Source: a virus
Direction: 5' to 3' (one strand)
DNA: 38,554 nt
Virus record (IMG/VR): IMGVR_UViG_3300035695_000013
Coordinates: 1 to 38,554 of that record
How positions within the stretch are numbered: position 1 is the stretch's first letter; each line of letters opens with the position of its first letter. This document shows, piece after piece, positions 15,107-24,499 of this stretch. The notes beneath the pieces are model-generated. The model was not told where the DNA came from and made no database searches. It saw only the letters and a list, made by a program, of their open reading frames with translations. Position numbers and translations under genes: made by a program.

Positions 15107-16615
15107 CTAGATCAATACGTCGGTACCAACAATTTTACGAATAACATCATTCTTTTTGTAAATCAGTAAATAGGTTGCTTCTCCGGTTACCCCATCTACT
15201 GTTACCGTTAAATAATAACCGTTACTTTGGACTTGACGCCAAGCTCTAGGATTATTAGTCAAATTAGTAATATCGGCTTTTTGATCAGCATCTAAAAAAC
15301 TATTAGTACTGATAGTCCCATTTAAAAGCGCCTGATTAATCACGGGTTGCAATGCACTAATGATCTGTGATTTACCTTGGTCATCCGCAGATAATGAAGG
15401 CAACGCATTTAATAAATTAAATAGAGCTGCGGTAGCATCTGCTTTTAACCAAATCTCATTAACATAAGTACCGATATCCGTAGCATTGGTCGGCTCTTCA
15501 AAACCTGATAAAACACCACGCTGGTAAAATGATCTTTGTTGTCCTGCGGTTTGCGTTAAACCGTAATAATTTACGAACAAAGCATCATATCCATCGGCAT
15601 CCGTATCCGTTGATACCGAAGCAGTTAAATTACTCGCGGACTGATACATGTAATCTTGGACTGAATTAGCTTTACTATAATCTGTTGCGCCTAAAATAGT
15701 GCAAGGTAATTGCTCTGGATATTCCGTTGAAATAGGTGCCAACGTCATTGCCGTACCACCAATTCCACTCAATGCAGTAGAAATAGCACTCGCATTAGAA
15801 ACAGAAACCGGAGTTGCGAACATATATTTAAAATTCAAATCTTCATTCCAAGTAGTCACCTCAACAACCTGAGCTTGATCTAGTGTTGGGATAAACAAAA
15901 AAGAACCAAAATTATCAGAAGATGAATCAGAATTAGTTAATGTGGTTGTAAGTGTCTCAACTAATGAACCATTTGAAAAAATAGGTCCATTAGGCCATTC
16001 TAGACCAGGTAACCAGCCAATCAACGCACGAATATCCACACCGGTTGCTGCGGCAGCAATAGCAATATTATCTGCTACTGTTTCACCACCTACAAAATTA
16101 AATCCATTAGTCCCTGAAGCATAAGTAACAGTGGATTGATCCCATTGATTGTCAGTATCCGCGGCGCGAATCGCTGTTTGAAGTAACGCTGCTACACCCG
16201 CGAAACTAACTGCCGCCGAAAAATTTAGCCCGGTAATGTCATGACTAACACCACCCAACGTCAAATTAAAAGATCCCGTAGTAACCGCCTGTAATTGGCC
16301 CAAAGTAGCCGATAAGTTCTGACCATAAATCAAAGGAGCAACTGCGGTATCTACCCAGCGTGAATAAGAAATAAATTGCGCGCGAGTATCATTTTTGCTA
16401 GTGAAACCAAAATAATCCGCCGCGCGTAAATATTCTTCAGATGAAGTACCAAAATATTCGCCCACTTCTGAAATATTTGAAAAAGTTACAATCCCCCCCG
16501 TAGGAATCAAAGGGTTTGTACTGAAAATTCTTAGCATCAAAGTACGGGTGGGAACTGGATTACCTGCGCCGACACCGGAAGTAATATCTACATATCTGGT
16601 TATACTAATGGTCAT
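15107..16615 (-). CDS. Tail sheath protein, DUF3383 family
   Basis: A 502-aa protein. It opens MTISITRYVDITSGVGAG, then a RTLMLRIFSTNPLIPTGG segment, and ends with a beta-rich domain (YYLTVTVDGVTGEATYLLIY). The start, length and position before the tube match DUF3383 contractile sheaths. Its presence is the clearest sign that the phage is a myovirus. Confidence 0.9.
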   Translation of the reverse strand: MTISITRYVDITSGVGAGNPVPTRTLMLRIFSTNPLIPTGGIVTFSNISEVGEYFGTSSEEYLRAADYFGFTSKNDTRAQFISYSRWVDTAVAPLIYGQNLSATLGQLQAVTTGSFNLTLGGVSHDITGLNFSAAVSFAGVAALLQTAIRAADTDNQWDQSTVTYASGTNGFNFVGGETVADNIAIAAAATGVDIRALIGWLPGLEWPNGPIFSNGSLVETLTTTLTNSDSSSDNFGSFLFIPTLDQAQVVEVTTWNEDLNFKYMFATPVSVSNASAISTALSGIGGTAMTLAPISTEYPEQLPCTILGATDYSKANSVQDYMYQSASNLTASVSTDTDADGYDALFVNYYGLTQTAGQQRSFYQRGVLSGFEEPTNATDIGTYVNEIWLKADATAALFNLLNALPSLSADDQGKSQIISALQPVINQALLNGTISTNSFLDADQKADITNLTNNPRAWRQVQSNGYYLTVTVDGVTGEATYLLIYKKNDVIRKIVGTDVLI

Positions 16616-16632
16616 GTCCGTAATTCCTTTTA

Positions 16633-17175
16633 TTAAATTGGATAGATGCCCGACTGAATCGGCGGAACGACTACAGAAACTATACTACTGTTAGTTTGTT
16701 TATGAGTCAAAGTAAAGTCAAAATTCGCATTCGCTTCGAAAATTTCTTTATCATCTACAAAGTATGGATTTCGAATATCTGTAATTCTTAGGATACCTAC
16801 TCCGGCAGCTAATAACGCAGTTCGACCTACATAGCATTGTAAGATCATAGCGACTGTATTCGCAAGATCTGATGCTGTAGGCGCGCTGGGAGTCGCAGGG
16901 TTTTGAATAGCCCAAACTTGAATATTAAAAGTAGTTTCGTAAAGTTGAGTTTCGGTTTTTACCATTTCTTCGTCGGATTCATTAAAATTATTTTCGCTTT
17001 CTAAAAAGCCATACCGCCGATCACCGACTTTACTAAAAAACACGGTAGGACTTTCATTTACGCCCTGTAATGTAGGCTGATACGCTGCGATAACAGGAAC
17101 AGATGAGTAACCACGTGCTGCCAACCCCGTGGTGATAATACCCGTAAAAAGCGCAATAAGATCATTATCAGTCAT
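16633..17175 (-). CDS. Tail terminator / gateway-like protein
   Basis: A 180-aa protein preceding the sheath. It has a helical start (DNDLIALFTGIITTGLAA), a central ETQLYETTFNIQVWAI strand and the ending IFEANANFDFTLTHKQT. This pattern and position match the tail-completion or gateway proteins of DUF3383-type myophages, which cap the tail tube at the neck. Overlaps the upstream gene by 4 bases (ATGA). Confidence 0.65.
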   Translation of the reverse strand: MTDNDLIALFTGIITTGLAARGYSSVPVIAAYQPTLQGVNESPTVFFSKVGDRRYGFLESENNFNESDEEMVKTETQLYETTFNIQVWAIQNPATPSAPTASDLANTVAMILQCYVGRTALLAAGVGILRITDIRNPYFVDDKEIFEANANFDFTLTHKQTNSSIVSVVVPPIQSGIYPI

Positions 17176-17552
17176 CCTGGAGCCCCGCTATTTAACACCA
17201 TTAACATTCCAACCCACCCGTCAATTTTAAACCAGGGCCCATCTGCTTGCACACAGATATAGGTTTGAGCGCCAAATATGATTTTATCCGAAGAAACATT
17301 GCGTTGAACATCAATAAGTTCTTGGCTCACATAAAAAATGACATAAACCTTATTAAGATCTAGACCATAGATCTGTTGTAAATTTCGTGTTACTGGTTGA
17401 AAACTCCCTTCCAAAGTAATTGGACTTCCATAAGTAGTCACGTACTGTTTAGTTACAGAATTTACAGTACGACCGGTGGCTTGATAATACGATACGGTTT
17501 GAGTACCAATAATCGAAAGCGCCATGTTCAGAAGATTTATTCCTGGGATCAT
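17172..17552 (-). CDS. Head-tail connector / head closure protein
   Basis: A 126-aa protein with LEGSFQPVTRNLQQIYGLD, VYVIFYVSQELIDVQRN and SSDKIIFGAQTYICVQ, a beta-barrel-like pattern seen in phage collar and head-completion proteins at this map position. It overlaps both flanking genes by 4 bases (ATGA). It probably bridges the connector ring and the tail terminator. Confidence 0.65.
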   Translation of the reverse strand: MIPGINLLNMALSIIGTQTVSYYQATGRTVNSVTKQYVTTYGSPITLEGSFQPVTRNLQQIYGLDLNKVYVIFYVSQELIDVQRNVSSDKIIFGAQTYICVQADGPWFKIDGWVGMLMVLNSGAPG

Positions 17553-18091
17553 TCTTCTACAACCTCATAGGTTACGCTGGTAATCATAGTACGTGTTTCA
17601 ACAAGGGGTTTTGTAAGATTACCAATGGCTTTATTATCTTGTTCCGTTGATTTACCTTCTGAAAAACGCCGTCTACGAGATTTAGAAATACCCGCTTTTC
17701 GCATTCTAGCTAAAATAGTTGAAGGTTTAAGTGGAGGGCTATAGAGCGCCGCTATTTCTTCCCGAACATTACCTGCAGCTACCGAAGCAACTTTAGTCAT
17801 TACCGATCGAGCGGTTTCATTGCCAGCCATAATAGCCTTAGCACCCGCGCTGAAAAGATTAGCCCATTGTTTTTGATTCTTAATAATCGCGGGTCGCATA
17901 GTGGGACGTGCCGGAATGCCTTTTGAAGGAGCCCCGTACTCTTGAATAGCCGCCACTGTAGCAACCGGAGTACCATCTTCATATCGAGCGCTAGAGAAAT
18001 AACCAATACGTCCGGTTAAACCTTCTAGATCTTTGCTAGCCTTTTCCAAGCGCGCATACCCTGGACCTTTCTCTCGTTTTATTTTAATCAT
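17549..18091 (-). CDS. Neck protein, HK97 gp10 / virion morphogenesis-like
   Basis: A 180-aa basic protein. It contains IGYFSSARYEDGTPVATVAA, IQEYGAPSKGIPARPTMRP and an ending with PLVETRTMITSVTYEVVEE. The HxxG/EYG-x-IPARPxMRP box and the PLVxTxxMxxSVTYxV ending are common to gp10-type and phage morphogenesis proteins. It probably acts at the head-tail junction. Confidence 0.8.
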   Translation of the reverse strand: MIKIKREKGPGYARLEKASKDLEGLTGRIGYFSSARYEDGTPVATVAAIQEYGAPSKGIPARPTMRPAIIKNQKQWANLFSAGAKAIMAGNETARSVMTKVASVAAGNVREEIAALYSPPLKPSTILARMRKAGISKSRRRRFSEGKSTEQDNKAIGNLTKPLVETRTMITSVTYEVVEE

Positions 18092-18094
18092 TGC

Positions 18095-18562
18095 TCACCA
18101 CAATGGTGTTGGAAAAATCCCAGCCACCGATCTAAATGCCGCACGTTCGGGCAATCCGCCAATATAAAAACCACCAACAGATCTAGCGAACAACAGTGCG
18201 TATAGAGTCATGCCATACGGTGTGGTTGCTAACCACCACTGCCAATCATTTTTAAATTCCGGCGGTTTCGTAGTCACAGTGATTTTATCGATTGTGGCGC
18301 TTGCTAGTATATACGGCGTCTTAGCATTATTAGCATTCGGACCAATGTTAATCATAAGCTGGAGAAGATGTGCGACCATATAATTAATGGCTTTTTGACG
18401 ACAAATACCCGTAAGACTTCCGCAATTTCTATTACTAATGAAACATGTCGCAGTATCCCAATAGGTCTGCAACATGTCTGTTGGATAAGTAGTAACATTT
18501 GAAAACGGCGGAAACATTTGCCGAAATAAAGTTACATCAAATGTAATAACTGCGGTAGTCAT
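18095..18562 (-). CDS. Head completion protein, DUF4054-like
   Basis: A 155-aa protein beginning MTTAVITFDVTLFRQMFPPF, then a helical segment (AINYMVAHLLQLMINIG) and a C-terminal part with FARSVGGFYIGG. DUF4054 adaptors share the FRxxFPxF opening and the late GGFxxGG box, and this is their usual position. It probably binds the portal ring. The gap to the next gene is 3 bases. Confidence 0.8.
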   Translation of the reverse strand: MTTAVITFDVTLFRQMFPPFSNVTTYPTDMLQTYWDTATCFISNRNCGSLTGICRQKAINYMVAHLLQLMINIGPNANNAKTPYILASATIDKITVTTKPPEFKNDWQWWLATTPYGMTLYALLFARSVGGFYIGGLPERAAFRSVAGIFPTPLW

Positions 18563-18574
18563 TACTACCTCGTA

Positions 18575-18988
18575 TTATTTTTTCTTTTTATTTAAAGTTG
18601 GCTGTGGCGATGGTTCTGCGTTTTCATCATTCGGATTTTTCTTTGGGAAATCTTCAGGAGTCTTAGGCGCAGAAAAATCTTTAGGAGCCATTTCACCTAC
18701 ATCTACAATCACTTCAGGATCTTCATTTGAGTCTTCTATAATTACAAATTTATTCGCCATATGCATCAAAAATACTTTATTCTCCATCAATAATTCGGCG
18801 TCTTCTTGAGTAACTTTAGTAGCTTTACCCCTGGGAGTAACCAATTTCTTATCAGCCACACCGGTTCCACCCGCTATTAATATTTTTCTGATAGGTTTTA
18901 GTGGGCCACTATGCGTGGTTTTACCTTCTCTTTTTACATAAACATTATAGCTAGTATCTTGTGAAAGTGTTGAATAGACAAAAGGCAT
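18575..18988 (-). CDS. Putative structural protein between capsid and neck genes
   Basis: A 137-aa protein. Residues 1-95 look folded (SYNVYVKREGKTTHSGPLK, IRKILIAGGTGVADKK); the last 40 are Pro/Glu/Lys-rich and end in four consecutive Lys. It is the first gene after the capsid hairpin. A minor capsid, fibre or decoration function is plausible from context only. Confidence 0.7.
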   Translation of the reverse strand: MPFVYSTLSQDTSYNVYVKREGKTTHSGPLKPIRKILIAGGTGVADKKLVTPRGKATKVTQEDAELLMENKVFLMHMANKFVIIEDSNEDPEVIVDVGEMAPKDFSAPKTPEDFPKKNPNDENAEPSPQPTLNKKKK

Positions 18989-19014
18989 TAATTAATCTCC
19001 GTCGTTAATATTAT

Positions 19015-19049
19015 TTAAGGCCCCAAATACAATTAACTTGAGGCCTTAA
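19015..19049 (-). terminator. Hairpin after major capsid gene (possible attenuator)
   Basis: Twelve-base arms TTAAGGCCCCAA (19015-19026) and TTGAGGCCTTAA (19038-19049) pair in minus-strand RNA with a single G-U pair, around an 11-base loop. It lies 7 bases past the capsid stop. No strong U-run follows, so it may act as a partial terminator or protect the capsid mRNA 3' end rather than end transcription. Confidence 0.6.
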
Positions 19050-19056
19050 TATCAGT

Positions 19057-20208
19057 TTACGAAATACCGCTGATTCGGCTGACTGCAAATGGACGTTTAC
19101 AAATAACACCCGCAGTCGCATTGGTGTAATCTTCTATATACGCTTTAGCTAACTGTTCAACTCCAAGTACTTGGAATCGCGCAGGTACGGGCTGAATAAA
19201 AGTTCTACGGTCATCAGTAGAGCTACCAGCCATTACTTGATCAGCATAAAGATATGCAACACCAACACCGCCATTAGCAGTATTTAATTCAGGTGCTGAA
19301 ACAATACGGATCTTTGGATATGCTTCATTCAACCATTGACGAACTGAAATACCAAACTCTGTTACTTGAGACAAGTAAACATAAGCATTAGTAGCCACAG
19401 CCATCGTCATCGGGGTTGTATCTGGATTGATATTGTCCTGTGACGCAGTTTGAACATAAGAAATCATATATAAAATATCAGATATAATTTCTAAGAATGT
19501 CTTAGTACTCCATTGAGGATCACCGGAACCGCCATTGGCCACTGTGTGATATGCAACAAGCCCAGGAGCATTTAAGAGACCATAGGTATTATTAAGGCCA
19601 TTGTTATAGCCGTAAAAACCAGTCAAATTTCGTACTAATTCAAGGGCTAATGCAGCTGCAGCACGTTTATTAGCCGCATCGTCAACCTGAATTCGAGCAG
19701 AACGTGCCGACTCTAATCGACCCACCATCATACCTTCTTCGAAACGTACTACGGTTTGCGTATTAAAATTCACGTTCCAGCTTGAAAGAGGTACATTCTG
19801 ATAATCACCATAGGGGCTAGACGTACCCACTTGTTCCAAGATCGCTTGTACGACTTGCTCATCTTCCCAAGAGCCTACAGTCATCATGGGCACTAAATCA
19901 TCGATGCGCATTGGGTTGGTCAAAACATGAACCATACCTGGGAGCCATTCCTGCAAAAATTGTACCAAGTTAGGAATAGAAGCGGTGGTTATTGTAGGTT
20001 GCGCCGAGTCGAATGCTGATCGACGAGTCATACGACTACGTGCTTCTAACATACGTTCTAAGACACCATCATGAGTATCTAAGCCAATACCAATTTTTCG
20101 ATATTTATCAAAATTCTTAACATTAACTTTTTTCTTAGGAATCTGAATCCATTTACCGGCATCAAGTACTGAGTGCACACGGGATGGGCTTTGTAATGAT
20201 TGCAACAT
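19057..20208 (-). CDS. Major capsid protein, DUF2184 family
   Basis: A 383-aa protein with a strong upstream AGGAG. It contains FDSAQPTITTASIPNLVQFL, PLSSWNVNFNTQTVVRFEEG and ARSARIQVDDAANKRAAAAL, all typical of DUF2184 capsid proteins, which have the HK97 fold. The extended N-terminal part fits an E-loop and N-arm. It is followed by a hairpin (19015-19049), consistent with differential expression of an abundant protein. Confidence 0.9.
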   Translation of the reverse strand: MLQSLQSPSRVHSVLDAGKWIQIPKKKVNVKNFDKYRKIGIGLDTHDGVLERMLEARSRMTRRSAFDSAQPTITTASIPNLVQFLQEWLPGMVHVLTNPMRIDDLVPMMTVGSWEDEQVVQAILEQVGTSSPYGDYQNVPLSSWNVNFNTQTVVRFEEGMMVGRLESARSARIQVDDAANKRAAAALALELVRNLTGFYGYNNGLNNTYGLLNAPGLVAYHTVANGGSGDPQWSTKTFLEIISDILYMISYVQTASQDNINPDTTPMTMAVATNAYVYLSQVTEFGISVRQWLNEAYPKIRIVSAPELNTANGGVGVAYLYADQVMAGSSTDDRRTFIQPVPARFQVLGVEQLAKAYIEDYTNATAGVICKRPFAVSRISGIS

Positions 20209-20222
20209 TTTTTATCTCCTTA

Positions 20223-20753
20223 TTATGCTAGTACCGGTATTTTATAATTTGGGTCCAACTCAACTACTGCTAATTGAGTACCTGATATAGCGGGTGTTAA
20301 ATATATAACTCTGGCCTGCGCAAAAGAGGTACCAACTGCTAAAGCCGCGGTAGGCGCGATAGTTGTAAAAGCACCCGTGGTATTGTTGTAACACAATAAA
20401 TCCCCGATATTACATGCCGCAGGTAAAGTAACCCATAGTTGACCCATAGTTACTAAATCTGCTTGAGTATAATCTGGAAGTGTCATAGTCGCAGCTAAAG
20501 GACCACCCACTGACGTACCAAAACTCGCCTGTTGTTTAGGATTAGCTAAAATACCTGCGAAAATTTGAGTGCCTCCCGTATTACCCGCATTGGCCACACC
20601 TTGGGATGTAACCGAGAAACCGGTTGCACCAATGATCTGAGGCGTACCACTTGAATTTAGAATATAGGATCGAGCAATATGCGGTGCATCTGAAAATAGT
20701 TCCCCTGGTACCGCAGCACCTTGGAATAAACTAACTGTTGATTGATAAGCCAT
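20223..20753 (-). CDS. Capsid cement / decoration protein
   Basis: A 176-aa beta-rich protein directly upstream of the capsid gene. The start (TVSLFQGAAVPGELFSDAPH) is the VPGExF opening of phage structural cement proteins. It lacks Cys pairs or catalytic motifs (only one Cys near CNIGDLLCYN). Its role would be stabilising the expanded capsid. Confidence 0.75.
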   Translation of the reverse strand: MAYQSTVSLFQGAAVPGELFSDAPHIARSYILNSSGTPQIIGATGFSVTSQGVANAGNTGGTQIFAGILANPKQQASFGTSVGGPLAATMTLPDYTQADLVTMGQLWVTLPAACNIGDLLCYNNTTGAFTTIAPTAALAVGTSFAQARVIYLTPAISGTQLAVVELDPNYKIPVLA

Positions 20754-20755
20754 GA

Positions 20756-22042
20756 TTATTTACCTCCGTTTATGAATGCGTCAATTTCATCTTCGACTGC
20801 ACCATCTTCAACATCTCTAGAGTCCATAGAATGATCAAAAGACGTTCTAGTACTAAAGCTGCCTGCGGCTAATCGATGACCTGCTAAAAAGCCTTCAACT
20901 ACGGAAAGTTCATGACCATCCATACAAGGAATATTTAGTTTTTTTAGACCATATTTGGCTACATCTTCAACGGTCTTATCTGAATGATCGAAAGTACCGA
21001 TGTGCTGGGACAATTGATTTGCTAAAGTATCGCGTTTAGCAATAGCCGCCATGGCATGCTTAACCGTATCTTTTGCGCCGCTTTCAAGGGCCGCAATTTT
21101 TTTATTCAAGAGTTTAATTTGAGAATCCATAGCTGACTTATCCTTCTTTTCTTCTTCAGATTCGTCTTTGGTTTCTTTTTCTTCATCTTCTTTTTCATCC
21201 TGAGCAGCTTTTGCACTCATAATCGTATCAATGGTCTTATGAATGGTATCCGCAAGCCAATCAGCTTGTTCTTTATTAAAGGGCATTTCAGTCTTGCCCG
21301 CTTCATCTTTTTCGTTCATCTCAGTTTCTTTTTTTTCGTCAGCCATTTTTTTTAACTCCATGTGGTCTAAAGCAACTTTAAAGTGATGTTTTTTGTGGTC
21401 AAGCACTGCGACATCTGGACCCGCACGCCCCTGGGTGACCAATGCAAGATGATTCCCACGAATATTTCGTTGCACTGCATCATACGGTGTACCTTTGTAC
21501 ACACCAGATACAATATCATAGTCGCAACGATACCCGATTGACAATTCTTTTTTACCGCTGTCAATAAGATTCTTAAGTCTTTCAGAAAATATTTTAATTT
21601 GATTACGAAGATACTCGCCATCAAAGTTAACTTTATCTCCAGTCACGCCTTCGATCCCGACTTGTTCGGCGGGAGTAACTCCACTAACTGAATCACCCAA
21701 CATGGTGTGTTCATCAATCAAAGGAATTAATTTAAAAGACTCCATACAATCTTCAGAACTTAATTCTTCTGCAGGCCGATAAACATTAACAATTTCATCT
21801 GGCGCAAATTGTTCAGAAACATCTTTCCCAAGATAAGGAAAAACCCCTGTTTTTGTAATAGGATTATTGTGAATCGTTAGAAAATCATTCATATCGATTT
21901 CACGTTGAGACCCATTAACTGCGTCTTCACTAGCTTTTGAATAAGCAATAGCCGCAGCCTGTTTCTGTGCATATCCCGATTTAACTAATTCAGCGATATT
22001 TTCGGAAATCACTTCTTGTGAACTTCCTGACTTAAGCGGCAT
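20756..22042 (-). CDS. DUF2213 prohead protease fused to scaffold
   Basis: A 428-aa protein. The start at 22042 (MPLKSGSSQEVISENI) is chosen over the ATG at 22069 because GAGG lies 7 bases upstream and the PLKSGxSQxxxSxNI opening is conserved in the family. Residues about 50-225 are the DUF2213 protease region (IDEHTMLGD, KELSIGYRCDYD, NHLALVTQGRAGPD). Residues about 230-340 are a very acidic/Lys-rich coiled coil (DEKEDEEKETKDESEEEKK), typical of an internal scaffold. Self-cleavage during capsid maturation is expected from the family. Overlaps the MuF gene end by 11 bases. Confidence 0.85.
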   Translation of the reverse strand: MPLKSGSSQEVISENIAELVKSGYAQKQAAAIAYSKASEDAVNGSQREIDMNDFLTIHNNPITKTGVFPYLGKDVSEQFAPDEIVNVYRPAEELSSEDCMESFKLIPLIDEHTMLGDSVSGVTPAEQVGIEGVTGDKVNFDGEYLRNQIKIFSERLKNLIDSGKKELSIGYRCDYDIVSGVYKGTPYDAVQRNIRGNHLALVTQGRAGPDVAVLDHKKHHFKVALDHMELKKMADEKKETEMNEKDEAGKTEMPFNKEQADWLADTIHKTIDTIMSAKAAQDEKEDEEKETKDESEEEKKDKSAMDSQIKLLNKKIAALESGAKDTVKHAMAAIAKRDTLANQLSQHIGTFDHSDKTVEDVAKYGLKKLNIPCMDGHELSVVEGFLAGHRLAAGSFSTRTSFDHSMDSRDVEDGAVEDEIDAFINGGK

Positions 22043-22919
22043 TGAGTTCCTCACCTTCATCGAATTCAATTATAGGAGTCATTGTACACCCACAGTTAAT
22101 CGCTTGACCAGGTATCCCGCGTTCACCCGTTCGTTTATCAATCACGGGTAAATTATCAAAACTATAAATATTACCGCTCATCGCAATATGGTCGGGTCGG
22201 GGTTGACGCGCGCCACCGCTGTGAAGCCATTTAAATTTCTTCACGCCATTTCGAATCATTTGTTCTTTGTTCATAAAGCTATAGGCTTTTCGAGTCTGAT
22301 CATGTGCAATCATTCGAGCACGACGATAAGTAATACCTTTATAACGCTGCAAAAAAGGTATTAAATCCTTTAACCCTTGGCCGGAAATAATCGAACGCAT
22401 TACTGCGCCCTGCACTTGATTTAAATAATCAGAGGAGATACTTTTTATTAATTTTACATTTTCTTTAGTTACCGAAGAGATAATTTCTTTCAAGTCAGAA
22501 CTCATTCGATCCGTGTTAATAGTTAGACCCCCACTAAGAGTCGCTAAACTTGCTGCAATCGATGTCTTACTGGTCTGGTGTGCGCCGTTTACCATCTTTT
22601 CAACAATCGGCTCTGATTTTGTAGCAAAAAGATCATTAAACTTATCCGCAAGCTGGTTCATTAATTTCTGAGCTTTCGATGAAATGCTATCGTCCAAAGC
22701 TTCTTTTAACCCCGAGTAATATTCTTTAGCGATTGACCCCTTAAAAAACTGAATTAATGCTTTTTCTGTCGCATCCGCAAGTTGTGTGATTAAACCCCGC
22801 AATTCAGAGTAATAGCGTTGCTGTTGACTGGCGTTATAATTTAAACGATTGCCCAAAAGCGTGGTTGTTCTCATGCCAACCCATTTTTTCTTTTCTGGCG
22901 CTAGTTTGAAATCACTCAT
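22032..22919 (-). CDS. Head morphogenesis protein, Mu gpF-like
   Basis: A 295-aa protein. The N-terminal two-thirds is helical. The C-terminal MuF domain (about 205-288) is clear: RARMIAHDQTRKAYSFMNKE, KKFKWLHSGGARQPRPDHIA and the NCGCTMTPI ending with its Cys pair. It follows the portal (ATGA overlap) as in most phages with this family. It is a minor capsid protein that may be ejected with DNA or help assembly. Confidence 0.9.
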   Translation of the reverse strand: MSDFKLAPEKKKWVGMRTTTLLGNRLNYNASQQQRYYSELRGLITQLADATEKALIQFFKGSIAKEYYSGLKEALDDSISSKAQKLMNQLADKFNDLFATKSEPIVEKMVNGAHQTSKTSIAASLATLSGGLTINTDRMSSDLKEIISSVTKENVKLIKSISSDYLNQVQGAVMRSIISGQGLKDLIPFLQRYKGITYRRARMIAHDQTRKAYSFMNKEQMIRNGVKKFKWLHSGGARQPRPDHIAMSGNIYSFDNLPVIDKRTGERGIPGQAINCGCTMTPIIEFDEGEELNAA

Positions 22920-24499
22920 AACAAATCATTCTCGTTAAACATCTGGCCAATATTCCATTCGTTTACTCCTGCTTTTCCTTCTTCGGGATCATCTATCGAA
23001 CTTGAATCAATATCTGGAGTAGCGGGATTACTTTCACTGGATTCATCTTCAAGGCCACTATAGCCGCTATAGGGGTCATTAATAATACGTTCTCTTTCGT
23101 CTTGAGCGTCAATAGCCCCAGAGGTAATAAGTGTTTGTCCTGCGCGCGCTTTAGATTCATTGATCGAAGCAATTTGTTCATCACTTAAAGTAGAAGCTTT
23201 ATTCCAGATAACTTTAGTAGAAAAGGGCATATCGGGAAGTATTTCAGAACGAATCAATAAATCATGATGACGTTCAATAACTGGTGTCAAATGCGAAACT
23301 TGAATACTTTCTAAAGTCTCATGATAACTACGTTCATCATATTCTCCCGTAGCATTAAAGCCTTTAGGAGTAGTCCCCAAAATCTTAGTTGCCGGGACAC
23401 CGGATGCCGCAGCCACAAGTTGATACTGTGTCATAATCACATCATTCAAATCTGCTAACGACGTATCATATTGCTCTACTTCATCGGCATTATCTATACA
23501 TTTAATGCCATAATTATCGCGAATTTTAGCAAAAAAGTTTAATCGATCTGAGAAATCTTCTTCGTTCGCAAGTGCTGCGGCCATATCCGTTTTTAAAACC
23601 ATTAATCGTTTTGTCATCGCTAATTGTGGAGCTTCATTGGCCGTACGTTCTGCGGCGTATACACGATCTAAAATCATTTGGGGGATTGGAATACCACCAT
23701 AAAAATAAGTGGGTTTTAAGATATCCGGCAGTTCCGCGGTACGTGCGATCATTAAATGGGTCCTGTGAATACGCTGATCATTCACACGCCACCAGGTCGG
23801 TTCATAAAAATACATGGACGCGGGGTTACCTGCGGCTTCAGCATCCAACTCGGGGGTAATCCAGTACGGATCAACTTGAACCATTCCTCTATAACTTCCG
23901 GGGGTTACTCCGTCTAAATTAAAAGGCTTTTCGTAATACTTTGGATCTTTCGAATCCACTTTAAAATACATAATTCGAATACCATAGATACGACAAAACC
24001 GTTCGTATTGTTCCAGATTATAGTTAAGCCGATATTTCAAATCCCCCTCACGGATAGCATCTCTAATTTCGGGGTCAATTTTAGTCCCGTCATTAATAGA
24101 AATTTCAAATCCGGGTCGTACCGCATCTATACCGGGTAAACTACAAGCCCGATTAATAAGCCACTGCTGTGCAAGGATACCTGCGGTTTGATATCCGATA
24201 AAACCTTGTGAAGAATACCACGCTAATTGTGCTTCAGAAATTGTAGAAAAATTGCTATTAGAACCTATAAAAGGCTTAATCGCGGCATCCATTCCTAATT
24301 TTTTAAGTGCCGGTGCTAAATCATCACTCGCATTACGTTGGATATGTCTTTCAACAAAACCATCCATCGAGGTAATTTGAGCATAATCTTTAGCAAATCC
24401 ACGACGGCGGTATATACCCTGCGGTTTTTCTTTTATAACCTCGGGTTTCGGTAGTCCATTTTTATAGATTTGATACGCGAGCTTTAATCTATCCCACAT
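22916..24499 (-). CDS. Portal protein, DUF1073 family
   Basis: A 527-aa protein. The start at 24499 (MWDRLKLAYQIYKNG) is favoured over 24535 because AAGGGA lies 7 bases upstream; it overlaps the terminase end by 11 bases. Portal features include LAWYSSQGFIGYQTAGILAQ, LAQQWLINRACSLPG, a stem-like region (AASGVPATKILGTTPKGFNA) and TGEYDERSYHETLESIQ. The NTPATKLLGxxPxGFNATGE-type box is the DUF1073/portal signature. It would form the packaging vertex. The last 50 residues are Ser/Asp/Glu-rich. Confidence 0.9.
   Translation of the reverse strand: MWDRLKLAYQIYKNGLPKPEVIKEKPQGIYRRRGFAKDYAQITSMDGFVERHIQRNASDDLAPALKKLGMDAAIKPFIGSNSNFSTISEAQLAWYSSQGFIGYQTAGILAQQWLINRACSLPGIDAVRPGFEISINDGTKIDPEIRDAIREGDLKYRLNYNLEQYERFCRIYGIRIMYFKVDSKDPKYYEKPFNLDGVTPGSYRGMVQVDPYWITPELDAEAAGNPASMYFYEPTWWRVNDQRIHRTHLMIARTAELPDILKPTYFYGGIPIPQMILDRVYAAERTANEAPQLAMTKRLMVLKTDMAAALANEEDFSDRLNFFAKIRDNYGIKCIDNADEVEQYDTSLADLNDVIMTQYQLVAAASGVPATKILGTTPKGFNATGEYDERSYHETLESIQVSHLTPVIERHHDLLIRSEILPDMPFSTKVIWNKASTLSDEQIASINESKARAGQTLITSGAIDAQDERERIINDPYSGYSGLEDESSESNPATPDIDSSSIDDPEEGKAGVNEWNIGQMFNENDLL

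Noticed and set aside
22916-24499. Portal as an Acb1-type anti-CBASS nuclease (the DUF1073 family name has been linked to Acb1)
   Set aside because: I could not find the paired HxT catalytic motifs; length, position and stem-like motifs fit a portal.
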